A stretch of DNA of 64,000 nt from Colletes latitarsis (taxonomy: Eukaryota > Arthropoda > Insecta > Hymenoptera > Colletidae), in assembly GCF_051014445.1 (NCBI RefSeq), contig NW_027488365.1, forward strand, positions 1,054,001-1,118,000, given 5' to 3'. This document shows positions 37,918 through 51,464 of the stretch, in pieces. Below the pieces are notes generated by a model, which was not told the origin of the DNA, searched no databases, and saw nothing but the letters and a program-made list of their open reading frames with translations. How positions within the stretch are numbered: the stretch's first letter is position 1; each line of letters opens with the position of its first letter. Both the position numbers and the translations under genes were made by a program.

Positions 37918-39363
37918 GGATTTGCCCTCATCTGGCTCGTACTTTCGCATATTTCGCATACTTGTAGCCAGATCCTGTGCTTTCTCTGGTTTGGATCACG
38001 TAGTAATGTGGACCCACACTGAAACAGTCAATAAAAGCTTGTTCCGATTAGCATTATAGATGATAACGCTGGTTATGTCTGGGTCAGTTCTGGTATTTGC
38101 AATCATCTTGCTCGTACTTTCGCATTTTCGTACACTTGTTGTCCAGTTCTTGGCCTTTTTCTGGTTTGGATCACGTAGTAATGTAGTACCACACTGAAAC
38201 AGTCAATAGAAGCTGGTTCCGATTAGTATTTTAGAGGATAACGCCGGTTATGTCTCGGTTAGGTCTGGGATTTGCAATCATCTGGCTCGTACTTTCGCAT
38301 TTTTCGCATACTTGTAGCCAGATCCTGTGCTTTTTCTGGTTTGGATCACGTAGTAATGTGGACCCACACTGAAATAGTCAATAAAAGCTTGTTCCGATTA
38401 GCATTTTAGATGATAACGCTGGTTATGACTGGGTCAGTTCTGGTATTTGCAATCATCTAGCTCGTAGTTTCGCATTTTTCGCATACTTGTAGCCAGATCC
38501 TGTGCTTTTTCTGGTTTGGATCACGTAGTAATGTGGACCCACACTGAAACAGTCAATAAAAGCTGGTTCCGATTAGCATTTTGGATGATAACGCTGGTTA
38601 TGGCTGGGTCAGTTCTGGTATTTGCAATCATCTGGCTCATGCTTTCACGTTTTTCGCATACTTGTTGGCCAGATCCATGGGTTTCTCTGGTTTGGATCAC
38701 GCAGTAATGTGGTTCCACACCGAAACAGTCAATTAAACCAGGTTGCGATTAGTATTTTAGAGGATAACGCCGGTTATGTCTGTGTTCGGTCTGGTATTTG
38801 CCCTCATCTGGCTCGTACTTCCCCATTTTTCGCATACTTGTTGGCCAGAACCTGTCCTTTTTCTGGTTTGGATCACGTAGTGATGTGGTACCACACGGAA
38901 ACAGTCAACAAAAGCTGGTTCCGATTAGCATTTTAGATGATAACGCTGGTTGTGTCTGGGTTAGATCTGGCATTTGCAATCATCTGGCTCATACTTTCGC
39001 ATTTTTCGGATACTTGTTGGCCAGATCCAGGGGTTTTTCTGGTTTGGATCACGTAGTAATGCGGTACCACACCGAAACAGTCAATTAAACCTGGTTGCGA
39101 TTAATATTTTAGGGGATTACGCCGGTTATGTCTCGGTTAGGTGTTGTATTTGCCATCATCTGGCTCGTACTTTCGCATTTTTCGCATACTTGTAGCCAGA
39201 TCCTGGGCATTTTCTGGTTTGGATCACGTAGTAATGTGGTACCACACTGAAACAGTCAATAAAATCTGGTTCCGATTAGCATTTTAGACAATAACGCTGG
39301 TTATGTCTGGGTCAGTTCTGGTATTTGCAATCATCTGGCTCGCACTTTCGCAATTTTCGTACA

Positions 39364-40038
39364 CTTGTTGGCCAGATCTTGGCCTTTTTCTGGTTTGGAT
39401 CACTTAGTAATGTAGTACCACACTGAAACAGTCAATAGAAGCTGGTTCCGATTAGTATTTTAGAGCATAACGCCGGTTATGTCTCGGTTAGGTCTGGGAT
39501 TTGCCCTCATCAGGCTCGTAGTTTCGCATTTTTCGCATACTTGTTGGCCAGATCCAGGGGTTTTTCTGGTTTGGATCACGTAGTAATGCGGTACCACACC
39601 GTAACAGTCAATTAAACCTGGTTGCGATTAATATTTTAGGGGATAACGCCGGTTATGTCTCGGTTAGTTCTGGTATTTGCAATCATCAGGCTCGTAGTTT
39701 CGCATTTTTGGCATACTTGTTGGCCAGATCCAGGGGTTTTTCTGGTTTGGATCACGTAGTAATGCGGTCCCACACCGAAACAGTCAATTAAACCTGGTTG
39801 CGATTAATATTTTAGGGGATTACGCCGGTTATGTCTCGGTTAGGTCTGGGATTTGCCCTCATCTGGCTCGTACTTTCGCATTTTTCGCATACTTCTTGGC
39901 CAGATCCTGGCCTTTTTCTGGTTTGGATCACGCAGTGATGTGGTACCACACGGAAACAGTCAACAAAAGCTGGTTCCGATTAGCATTTTAGATAATAACG
40001 CTGGCATAACCATGTCTGGGTTAGATCTGGTATTTGCA
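39364..40038. repeat. CATAACC-insertion segment, copy 1 of 4
   Basis: A segment of about 675 bp found four times. It runs from TTTTCGTACACTTG to a unit reading GCTGGCATAACCATGTC. The normal GGTTATGTC is altered by a net five-base gain: CATAACC (40005-40011) is the reverse complement of GGTTATG, an inverted micro-copy of the local sequence. The right side diverges at GCAACCATCTGG. Confidence 0.85.
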
Positions 40039-41830
40039 ACCATCTGGCTCATACTTTCGCGTTTTTCGCGTACTTGTTGGCCAGATCTTGGCCTTTTTCT
40101 GGTTTGGATCACGTAGTAATGTAGTACCACACTGAAACAGTCAATAGAAGCTGGTTCCGATTAGTATTTTACAGTATAACGCCGGTTATGTCTCGGTTAG
40201 GTCTGGGATTTGCCCTCATCAGGCTCGTAGTTTCGCATTTTTCGCATACTTGTTGGCCAGATCCAGGGGGTTTTCTGGTTTGGATCACGTAGTAATGCGG
40301 TACCACACCGCAACAGTCAATTAAACCTGGTTGCGATTAATATTTTAGGTGATAACGCCCGTTATGTCTCGGTAAGGTGTTGTATTTGCCCTCATCTGGC
40401 TCGTACTTCCGCGTTTCTCGTATACTTGTTGTCAAAATCCTGGGCTTTTTCACGTTTGGATCACGCAGTAATGCGGTACCACACCGAGGCAGCCAATTAA
40501 ACCTTGTTGCGATTAATATTTTAAAGGATTACGCCGGTTATATCTGTGTTAGTTCTGGTATTTGCAATCATCTGGCTCATACTTTCGCGTTTTTCGCATA
40601 GATGTTGGCCAGATCCTGCGTTTTTTCTGGTTTCAATCCCGTAGCAATGTGGTTCCACACCGATACAGTCAATTAAACCAGGTTGCGATTAGTATGTTAG
40701 AGGATAACGCTGGTTATGCCTGGGTCAGGTCTGGTATTTGCAATCATCTGGCTCATACTTTCGCGTTTTCGTACACTTGTTGGCCAGATCTTGGCCTTTT
40801 TCTGGTTTGGATCACGTATTAATGTAGTACCACACTGAAACAGTCAATAGAAGCTGGTTCCGATTAGTATTTTAGAGGATAACGCCGGTTATGTCTCGGT
40901 TAGGTCTGGGATTTGCAATCATCAGGCTCGTAGTTTCGCATTTTTCGCATACTTGTTGGCTAGATCCATGGGTTTTCTCTGGTTTGGATCCCGTAGTAAA
41001 GTGGTTCCACACCGAAACAGTCAATTAAACCTGGTTGCGATTAATATTTTGGAGGATAACGCCGGTTTTGTCTGGGTTAGGTCTAGTATTTGCCCTCATC
41101 TGGCTCGTACTTTCGCATTTTTCGTATACCTGCTGGCCAGATCATGGCCTGTTTCTGGTTTGGATCACGTAGTAATGTAGTACCACACTGAAACAGTCAA
41201 TAGAAGCTGGTTCCGATTAGTATTTTAGAGGATAACGCCGGTTATGTCTCGGTTAGATCTGGGATTTGCCCTCATCAGGCTCGTAGTTTCGCATTTTTCG
41301 CATACTTGTAGCCAGATCCTGGGCTTTTTCTGGTTTGAATCACGTAGTAATGTGGTACCACACTGAAACAGTCAATAGAAGCTGATTGCGATTAGTATTT
41401 TAGAGGATAACGCCGGTTATGTCTCGGTTAGGTGTTGTATTTGCCCTCATCTGGCTCGTACTTTCGCATTTTTCGCATACTTGTTGGCAAAATCCTGGGC
41501 TTTTCCTCGTTTGGATCACTCAGTAATGCGGTACCAAACCGAGACAGCCAATTAAACCTTGTTGCGATTAATATTTTAAAGGATTACGCCGGTTATATCT
41601 GGGTTAGTTCTGCTATTTGCAATCATCTGGCTCATGCTTTCGCGTTTTTCGCATACTTGTTGGCCAGATCCTGCGTTTTTTCTGGTTTGAATCCCGTAGC
41701 AATGTGGTTCCACACCGAAACAGTCAATTAAACCAGGTTGCGATTAGTATTTTATAGGATAACGCTGGTTATGCTTGGGTCAGGTCTGGTATTTGCAATC
41801 ATCTGGTTCATACTTTCGCGTTTTCGTACA

Positions 41831-43820
41831 CTTGTTGGCCAGATCTTGGCCTTTTTCTGGTTTGGATCACGTAGTAATGTAGTACCACACTGAAACAGTC
41901 AATAGAAGCTGGTTCCGATTAGTATTTTAGAGCATAACGCCGGTTATGTCTCGGTTAGGTCTGGGATTTGCCCTCATCAGGCTCGTAGTTTCGCATTTTT
42001 CGCATACTTGTTGGCCAGATCCAGGGGTTTTTCTGGTTTGGATCACGTAGTAATGCGGTACCACACCGTAACAGTCAATTGAACCTGGTTGCGATTAATA
42101 TTTTAGGGGATAACGCCGGTTATGTCTCGGTTAGTTCTGGTATTTGCAATCATCAGGCTCGTAGTTTCGCATTTTTCGCTTACTTGTTGGCCAGATCCAG
42201 GGGTTTTTCTGGTTTGGATCACGTAGTAATGCGGTCCCACACCGAAACAGTCAATTAAACCTGGTTGCGATTAATATTTTAGGGGATTACGCCGGTTATG
42301 TCTCGGTTAGGTCTGGGATTTGCCCTCATCTGGCTCGTACTTTCGCATTTTTCGCATACTTCTTGGCCAGATCCTGGCCTTTTTCTGGTTTGGATCACGC
42401 AGTGATGTGGTACCACACGGAAACAGTCAACAAAAGCTGGTTCCGATTAGCATTTTAGATAATAACGCTGGCATAACCATGTCTGGGTTAGATCTGGTAT
42501 TTGCAATCATCTGGTTCATACTTTCGCGTTTTCGTACACTTGTTGGCCAGATCTTGGCCTTTTTCTGGTTTGGATCACGTAGTAATGTAGTACCACACTG
42601 AAACAGTCAATTGAAGCTGGTTCCGATTAGTATTTTAGAGGATAACGCCGGTTATGTCTCGGTTAGGTCTGGGATTTGCCCTCATCAGGCTCGTAGTTTC
42701 GCATTTTGCGCATACTTGTAGCCAGATCCTGGGCTTTTTCTGGTTTGAATCTCGTAGTAATGTAGTACCACACTGAAACTGTCAATAGAAGCTGGTTCCG
42801 ATTAGTATTTTAGAGGATAACGCCGGTTATGTCTCGGTTAGGTCTGGGATTTGCCCTCATCAGGCTCGTAGTTTCGCATTTTTCGCATACTTGTTGGCCA
42901 GATCCAGGGGGTTTTCTGGTTTGGATCACGTAGTAATGCGGTACCACACCGTAACAGTCAATTAAACCTGGTTGCGATTAATATTTTAGGTGATAACGCC
43001 GGTTATGTCTCGGTTAGTTGTTGTATTTGCCCTCATCTGGCTCTTACTTTCGCATTTTTCGCATACTTGTTGGCAAAATCCTGGGCTTTTCCTGGTTTGG
43101 ATCACTCAGTAATGCGGTACCAAATCGAGACAGCCAATTATACCCTGTTGCGATTAATATTTTAAAGGATTACGCCGGTTATGTCTGGGTTAGTTCTGGT
43201 ATTTGCAATCATCAGGCTCGTAGTTTCGCATTTTTCGCATACTTGTTTGCCAGATCCAGGGTTTTTTCTGGTTTGGATCACGTAGTAATGCGGTACCACA
43301 CCGAAACAGTCAATTAAACCTGGTTGCGAGTAATATTTTAGGGGATTACGCCGGTTATGTCTCGGTTAGGTGTTGTATTTGCCCTCATCTGGCTCGAACT
43401 TTCGCGTTTTTCGCATACTTGTAGCCAGATCCTGGGCTTTTTCTGGTTTGGATCACGTAGTAATGTGGTACCACACTGAAACAGTCAATAGAAGCTGGTT
43501 GCGATTAGTATTTTAGAGGATCACGCCGGTTATGTCACGGTTAGGTCTGGGATTTGCCCTCATCAGGCTCATGGTTTCGCATTTTTCGCATACTTGTTGG
43601 CCAGATCCAGGGGTTTTTCTGGTTTGGATCACGTAGTAATGCGGTACCGCACCGAAACAGTCAATTAAACCTGGTTGCGGTTAATATTTTGGGGGATAAC
43701 GCCGGTTATGTCTCGGTTAGGTGTTGTATTTGCCCTCATCTGGCTCGTACTTTCGCATTTTTCGCATACTTGTTGGCCAGATTCTGGGCTTTTTCTGGTT
43801 TGGATCACGTAGTAATGTGG
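41831..43820. repeat. 1,990-bp segment, copy 1 (contains CATAACC copy 2)
   Basis: It matches 44823-46812 at an offset of 2,992 bp (seventeen units). It starts at TTTTCGTACAC and ends where GTGGACCCACAC here is replaced by GTGGTACCACACC there. Its left third also matches 39364-40038 at offset 2,467. Markers are CGCATTTTGCGC, TTAGTTGTTGTATTTG, CAAATCGAGACAGCC, TTATACCCTGTTGC and CTCATGGTTTCGC. CATAACC is at 42472-42478. Confidence 0.87.
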
Positions 43821-44822
43821 ACCCACACTGAAATAGTCAATAAAAGCTTGTTCCGATTAGCATTTTAGATGATAACGCTGGTTATGACTGGGTCAGTTCT
43901 GGTATTTGCAATCATCTAGCTCGTAGTTTCGCATTTTTCGCATACTTGTAGCCAGATCCTGTGCTTTTTCTGGTTTGGATCACGTAGTAATGTGGACCCA
44001 CACTGAAACAGTCAATAAAAGCTGGTTCCGATTAGCATTTTGGATGATAACGCTGGTTATGGCTGGGTCAGTTCTGGTATTTGCAATCATCTGGCTCATG
44101 CTTTCACGTTTTTCGCATACTTGTTGGCCAGATCCATGGGTTTCTCTGGTTTGGATCACGCAGTAATGTGGTTCCACACCGAAACAGTCAATTAAACCAG
44201 GTTGCGATTAGTATTTTAGAGGATAACGCCGGTTATGTCTGTGTTCGGTCTGGTATTTGCCCTCATCTGGCTCGTACTTCCCCATTTTTCGCATACTTGT
44301 TGGCCAGAACCTGTCCTTTTTCTGGTTTGGATCACGTAGTGATGTGGTACCACACGGAAACAGTCAACAAAAGCTGGTTCCGATTAGCATTTTAGATGAT
44401 AACGCTGGTTATGTCTGGGTTAGATCTGGCATTTGCAATCATCTGGCTCATACTTTCGCATTTTTCGGATACTTGTTGGCCAGATCCAGGGGTTTTTCTG
44501 GTTTGGATCACGTAGTAATGCGGTACCACACCGAAACAGTCAATTAAACCTGGTTGCGATTAATATTTTAGGGGATAACGCCGGTTATGTCTCGGTTAGG
44601 TGTTGTATTTGCCATCATCTGGCTCGTACTTTCGCATTTTTCGCATACTTGTAGCCAGATCCTGGGCATTTTCTGGTTTGGATCACGTAGTAATGTGGTA
44701 CCACACTGAAACAGTCAATAAAATCTGGTTCCGATTAGCATTTTAGACAATAACGCTGGTTATGTCTGGGTCAGTTCTGGTATTTGCAATCATCTGGCTC
44801 GCACTTTCGCAATTTTCGTACA
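43821..44822. repeat. 1.0-kb superunit fragment between the 1,990-bp copies
   Basis: This stretch matches about 38,362-39,363 of superunit 2 at offset 5,459, with GTGGACCCACAC, CATTTTGGATGATAACG, TTCACGTTTTTCGC, CCATGGGTTTCTC, CTTCCCCATTTTTCGC and CAGAACCTGTCC in order. With the following left third of the second 1,990-bp copy, the match continues to about 45.5 kb. This suggests that a superunit end was duplicated here. Confidence 0.82.
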
Positions 44823-46812
44823 CTTGTTGGCCAGATCTTGGCCTTTTTCTGGTTTGGATCACGTAGTAATGTAGTACCACACTGAAACAGTCAATAGAAG
44901 CTGGTTCCGATTAGTATTTTAGAGCATAACGCCGGTTATGTCTCGGTTAGGTCTGGGATTTGCCCTCATCAGGCTCGTAGTTTCGCATTTTTCGCATACT
45001 TGTTGGCCAGATCCAGGGGTTTTTCTGGTTTGGATCACGTAGTAATGCGGTACCACACCGTAACAGTCAATTAAACCTGGTTGCGATTAATATTTTAGGG
45101 GATAACGCCGGTTATGTCTCGGTTAGTTCTGGTATTTGCAATCATCAGGCTCGTAGTTTCGCATTTTTCGCTTACTTGTTGGCCAGATCCAGGGGTTTTT
45201 CTGGTTTGGATCACGTAGTAATGCGGTCCCACACCGAAACAGTCAATTAAACCTGGTTGCGATTAATATTTTAGGGGATTACGCCGGTTATGTCTCGGTT
45301 AGGTCTGGGATTTGCCCTCATCTGGCTCGTACTTTCGCATTTTTCGCATACTTCTTGGCCAGATCCTGGCCTTTTTCTGGTTTGGATCACGCAGTGATGT
45401 GGTACCACACGGAAACAGTCAACAAAAGCTGGTTCCGATTAGCATTTTAGATAATAACGCTGGCATAACCATGTCTGGGTTAGATCTGGTATTTGCAATC
45501 ATCTGGTTCATACTTTCGCGTTTTCGTACACTTGTTGGCCAGATCTTGGCCTTTTTCTGGTTTGGATCACGTAGTAATGTAGTACCACACTGAAACAGTC
45601 AATTGAAGCTGGTTCCGATTAGTATTTTAGAGGATAACGCCGGTTATGTCTCGGTTAGGTCTGGGATTTGCCCTCATCAGGCTCGTAGTTTCGCATTTTG
45701 CGCATACTTGTAGCCAGATCCTGGGCTTTTTCTGGTTTGAATCTCGTAGTAATGTAGTACCACACTGAAACTGTCAATAGAAGCTGGTTCCGATTAGTAT
45801 TTTAGAGGATAACGCCGGTTATGTCTCGGTTAGGTCTGGGATTTGCCCTCATCAGGCTCGTAGTTTCGCATTTTTCGCATACTTGTTGGCCAGATCCAGG
45901 GGGTTTTCTGGTTTGGATCACGTAGTAATGCGGTACCACACCGTAACAGTCAATTAAACCTGGTTGCGATTAATATTTTAGGTGATAACGCCGGTTATGT
46001 CTCGGTTAGTTGTTGTATTTGCCCTCATCTGGCTCTTACTTTCGCATTTTTCGCATACTTGTTGGCAAAATCCTGGGCTTTTCCTGGTTTGGATCACTCA
46101 GTAATGCGGTACCAAATCGAGACAGCCAATTATACCCTGTTGCGATTAATATTTTAAAGGATTACGCCGGTTATGTCTGGGTTAGTTCTGGTATTTGCAA
46201 TCATCAGGCTCGTAGTTTCGCATTTTTCGCATACTTGTTTGCCAGATCCAGGGTTTTTTCTGGTTTGGATCACGTAGTAATGCGGTACCACACCGAAACA
46301 GTCAATTAAACCTGGTTGCGAGTAATATTTTAGGGGATTACGCCGGTTATGTCTCGGTTAGGTGTTGTATTTGCCCTCATCTGGCTCGAACTTTCGCGTT
46401 TTTCGCATACTTGTAGCCAGATCCTGGGCTTTTTCTGGTTTGGATCACGTAGTAATGTGGTACCACACTGAAACAGTCAATAGAAGCTGGTTGCGATTAG
46501 TATTTTAGAGGATAACGCCGGTTATGTCACGGTTAGGTCTGGGATTTGCCCTCATCAGGCTCATGGTTTCGCATTTTTCGCATACTTGTTGGCCAGATCC
46601 AGGGGTTTTTCTGGTTTGGATCACGTAGTAATGCGGTACCGCACCGAAACAGTCAATTAAACCTGGTTGCGGTTAATATTTTGGGGGATAACGCCGGTTA
46701 TGTCTCGGTTAGGTGTTGTATTTGCCCTCATCTGGCTCGTACTTTCGCATTTTTCGCATACTTGTTGGCCAGATTCTGGGCTTTTTCTGGTTTGGATCAC
46801 GTAGTAATGTGG
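44823..46812. repeat. 1,990-bp segment, copy 2 (contains CATAACC copy 3)
   Basis: Second copy at 2,992 bp. CATAACC is at 45464-45470. Differences noticed are few, for example CAATTGAACC against CAATTAAACC and GAGGATCACGCC against GAGGATAACGCC, so it is young. The right neighbour switches to superunit 3. Confidence 0.87.
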
Positions 46813-47499
46813 TACCACACCGAAACAGTCAATTAAACCTGGTTGCGATCAATATTTTAGTGGATAACGCCGGTTATGTCTCGGTTAGGTCTGGTATTTG
46901 CCCTCATCTGACACGTACTTTCGCATTTTTCGCATACTTGTTGGCCAGATTCTGGCCTTTTTCTGGTTTGGAACACGTAGTAATGCGGTACGACACCGAA
47001 ACAGTCGATTAAACCTGGTTGCGATTAATATTTTAAAGGATTACGCCGGTTATGTCTGGGTTAGTTCTGGTATTTGCAATCATCTGGCTCATAATTTCGC
47101 GCTTTTCGCATACTTGTTGGCCAGATCTTGGCCTTTTTCTGGTTTGGATCACGTAGTAATGTAGTACCACACTGAAACAGTCAATAGAAGCTGGTTCCGA
47201 TAAATATTTTAGAGGATAACGCCGGCTATGTCTCGGTTAGGTCTGGGATTTGCCCTCATCTGGCTCATAATTTCGCGCTTTTCGCATACTTGTTGGCCAG
47301 ATCTTGGCCTTTTTCTGGTTTGGAACACGTAGTAATGCGGTACCACACCGAAACAGTCAATTAAACCTGGTTGCGATTAATATTTTAGGGGATAACGCCG
47401 GTTATGTCTCGGTTAGGTGTTGTATTTGCCCTCATCTGGCTCGTACTTTCGCATTTTTCGCATACTTGTTGGCCAGATTCTGGGCTTTTTCTGGTTTGG

Positions 47500-48170
47500 A
47501 TCACGTAGTAATGTGGTACCACACTGAAACAGTCAATAAAAGCTGGTTCCGATTAGCATTTTAGATGATAACGCTGGTTATGTCTGGGTCAGTTCTGGTA
47601 TTTGCAATCATCTGGCTCATACTTTCGCGTTTTTCGCATACTTGTTGGCCAGATCCAGCGTTTTTTCTGGTTTGGATCCCGTAGTAATGTGGTTCCACAC
47701 CGAAACAGTCAATTAAACCTGGTTGCGATTAATATTTTAGAGGATAACGCCGGTTTTGTCTGGGTTAGGTTAGTATTTGCCCTCATCTGGTTCGTACTTT
47801 CGCATTTTTCGTATACTTGTTGGCCAGATCTTGGCCTTTTTCTGGTTTGAATCGCGTAGTAATGTAGTACCACACTGAAACAGTCCATAGAAGCTGGTTC
47901 CGATTAGTATTTTAGAGGATAACGCCGGTTATGTCTCGGTTAGGTCTGGGATTTGCCCTCATCAGGCTCATAGTTTCGCATTTTTCGCATACTTCTTGGC
48001 CAGATCCAGGGGTTTTTCTGGTTTGGATCACGCAGTAATGCGGTACCAAACCGAGACAGCCAATTAAACCCTGTTGCGATTAATATTTTAAAGGATTACG
48101 CCGGTTATGTCTGGGTTAGGTCTAGTATTTGCCCTCATCTGGCTCGTACTTTCGCATTTTTCGCATACTG
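47500..48170. repeat. mosaic stretch inside superunit 3
   Basis: Units here come from different contexts. The AGATTCTGGGC unit resembles 46.7 kb at about 703 bp distance. A TTTTGTCTGGGTTAGGTTAG unit with a local deletion follows. Then comes a CAAACCGAGACAGCC unit like those near 41.5 and 43.1 kb, and then GTTAGGTCTAG. No single superunit position explains it. It is still pure satellite. Confidence 0.65.
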
Positions 48171-51100
48171 GTTGGCCAGATCCTGGGCTTTTTCTGGTTT
48201 GGATCACGTAATAATGTGGTACCACACTGAAACAGTCAATAAAAGCTGGTTCCGATTAGTATTTTACAGGATAACGCTGGTTATGTCTGGGTTAGTTCTG
48301 GTATTTGGAATCATCTGGCTCATACTTTCGCATTTTTCGCATACTTGTTGGCCAGATCCTGGCCTTTTTCTGGTTCGGAACACGTAGTAATGCGGTACCA
48401 CACCGAAACAGTCAATTAAACCTGGTTGCGATCAATATTTTAGAGGATAGCGCCGGTTATGTCTGGATTAGGTCTGGTACTTCCCCTCATCTGGCTCGTA
48501 CTTTCGCATTTTCGCATACTTGTTGGCCAGATCTTGGCCTTTTTCTGGTTTGGAACACGTAGTAATGCGGTACCACACCGAAACAGTCAATTAAACCTGG
48601 TTGCGATTAATATTTTAGGGGATAACGCCGGTTATGTCTCGGTTAGGTGTTGTATTTGCCCTCATCTGGCTCGTACTTTCGCATTTTTCGCATACTTGTT
48701 GGCAAAATCCTGGGTTTTTTCTGGGTTGGATCACGCAGTAATGCGGTACCACACCGAGACAGCCAATTAAACCTGCTTGCGATTAATATTTTAAAGGATT
48801 ACGCCGGTTATGTCTGGGTTAGTTCTGGTATTTGCAATCATCTGGCTCATAATTTCGCGTTTTTCGCTTACTAGTTGGCCAGATCCTGGATTTTTTTCTG
48901 GTTTGGATCCCGTAGTAATGTGGTTCCTCAACGAAACAGTCATTTAAACCTGGTTGCGATTAATATTTTAGAGGATAACGCCTGTTATGTCTGTTTTCGG
49001 TCTGGTATTTGCCCTCATCTGGCTCGTACTTTCGCATTTTTCGCATACTTGTTGGCCAGATCCTGGCCTTTTTCAGGTTTGGATCACGTAGTGATGTGGT
49101 ACCACACAGAAACAGTCAATAGAAGCTGGTTCCGATTAGTATTTTAGAGGATAACGCCGGTTATGTCTCGGTTAGGTCTGGGATTTGCCCTCATCAGTCT
49201 CGTACTTTCGCATTTGTCGCATACTTGTTCGCCAGATCCTGGGTTTTTTCTGATTTGGATCCCGTAGTAATGTGGTTCCTCAACGAAACAGTCAATTAAA
49301 CCTGGTTTCGATTAATACTTTAGAGGACAACGCCGGTTATGTCTGGGTTAGGTCTGGTATTTGCCCTCATCTGGCTCGTACGTTCGCATTTTTCGCTTAC
49401 TCGTTGGCCAGATCCTGGGTTTTTTTCTGGTTTGGATCCCGTAGTAATGTGGCTCCTCAACGAAACAGTCAATTAAACCTTGTTGCGATAAATATTTTGA
49501 GGATAACGCCGGTTATGTCTGTGTTAGGTCTGGTACTTGCCATCATTTGGCTCGTACTTTCGCATTTTTCGCATACTTGTTGGCCAGTTCCTGGCCTTTT
49601 TCTGGTTTGGATCACGTAGTAATGTGGTACCACACTGAAACAGTCAATAAAAGCTGGTCCCGAATAGTATTTTAGAGGATTACGCCGGTTATGTCTGGGT
49701 TAGTTCTGGTAATTGCAATCATCTGGCTCATACTTCCGCGTTTCGCATACTTGTTGGCCAGATCCTGGGTTTTTTCTGGTTTGAATCCCGTATTAATGTG
49801 GTTCCACACCGAAACAGTCAATTAAACCAGGTTGCGATTAGTATTTTAGAGGATAGCGCTGGTTATGTCTGGGTCAGTTCTGGTATTTGCAATCATTTGG
49901 CTCATACTTTCGCGTTTTTCGCATGGTTGTTGGCCAGATCCAGCGTTTTTTCTGGATTGAATCCCGTAGTAATGTGGTTCCACACCGAAACAGTCAATTA
50001 AACCTGGTTGCGATTAATATTTTAGAGGATAACGCCGGCTATGTCTCGGTTAGGTCTGGGATTTGCCCTCATCTGGCTCGTACTTTCGCATTTTTCGCAT
50101 ACTTGTAGCCAGATCCTGTGCTTTTTCTGGTATGGATCACGTAGTAATGTGGACCCACACTGAAACAGTCAATAAAAGCTTGTTCCGATTAGCATTTTAG
50201 ATGATAACGCTGGTTATGACTGGGTCAATTCTGGTATTTGGAATCATCTAGCTCGTACTTTCGCATTTTCGTACACTTGTTGGCCAGTTCTTGTCCTTTT
50301 TCTGGTTTGGATCACGTAGTAATGTAGTACCACACTGAAACAGTCAATAAAAGCTAGTTCCGATTAGCATTTTAGATGATAACGCTGTTTATGACTGGGT
50401 CAATTCTGGTATTTGGAATCATCTAGCTCGTACTTTCGCATTTTCGTACACTTGTTGGCCAGTTCTTGGCCTTTTTCTGGTTTGGATCACGTAGTAATGT
50501 AGTACCACACTGAAACAGTCAATAGAATCTGGTTCCGATTAGTACTTTAGAGGTTAACGCCGTTTATGTCTCGGTTAGGTCTGGGATTTGCAATCATCGG
50601 GCTCGTAGTTTCGCATATTTGGCATACTTGTTGGCCAGATCCAGGGGTTTTTCTGGTTTGGATCACGTAGTAATGCGGTACCACACCGAAACAGTCAATT
50701 AAACCTGGTTGCGATTAATATTTCAGAGGATAACGCCGGTTATGTCTCGGTTAGTTCTGGGATTTGCCCTCATCTGGCTCGTACTTTCGCATTTTTCGCA
50801 TACTTGTTGGCCAGATCCTGGGTTTTTTTCTGGTTTGGATCCCGTAGTAATGTGGTTCCTCAACGAAACAGTCAACTAAACCTGGTTGCGATTAATATTT
50901 TAGAGGATAACGCCGGTTATGTCTGTGTTAGGTCTGGTATTTGCCCTCATCTGGCTCGTACTTTCGCATTTTTCGCATACTTGTTGGCAAAATCCTGGGC
51001 TTTTTCTGGGTTGGATCACGCAGTAATGCGGTACCACACTGAGACAGTCAATTAAACCTGGTTGCGATTAATATTTCAGAGGATAACGCCGGTTATGTCT

Positions 51101-51464
51101 CGGTTAGTTCTGGGATTTGCCCTCATCTGGCTCGTAGTTTCGCATTTTTCGCATACTTGTTGGCCAGATCCTGGACTTTTTCTGGTTTGGATCACGTAGT
51201 GGTGTGGTACCACACGGAAACAGTCAACAAAGGATGGCCCCGATTAGCATTTTAGATGATAACACTGGTTATGTCTGGGTTAGATCTGGCATTTGAAATC
51301 ATCTGGCTGATACTTTCGCGTTTTTCGCATACTTGATGGCCAGATCTTGGCCTTTTTCTGGTTTGGATCACGTAGTAATGTAGTACCACACTGAAACAGT
51401 CAATAGAAGCTGGTTCCGATTAGTATTTTAGAGGATAACGCCGGTTATGTCTCGGTTATGTCTG

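Larger units (their letters stand above)
27730..39500. repeat. superunit copy 2 (about 11.8 kb, about 67 units)
   Basis: Tandem partner of the preceding 10.9 kb. It holds a 703-bp segment (about 31.43-32.13 kb) absent from copy 1, and a single-unit tandem duplication: the GGTATGGATC marker is at 32891 and again at 33066, 175 bp apart. The copy-1 equivalent of its end is near 27,695. After about 39,510 the sequence continues with CATCAGGCTCGTAG-type units instead of re-entering the superunit. Confidence 0.87.
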
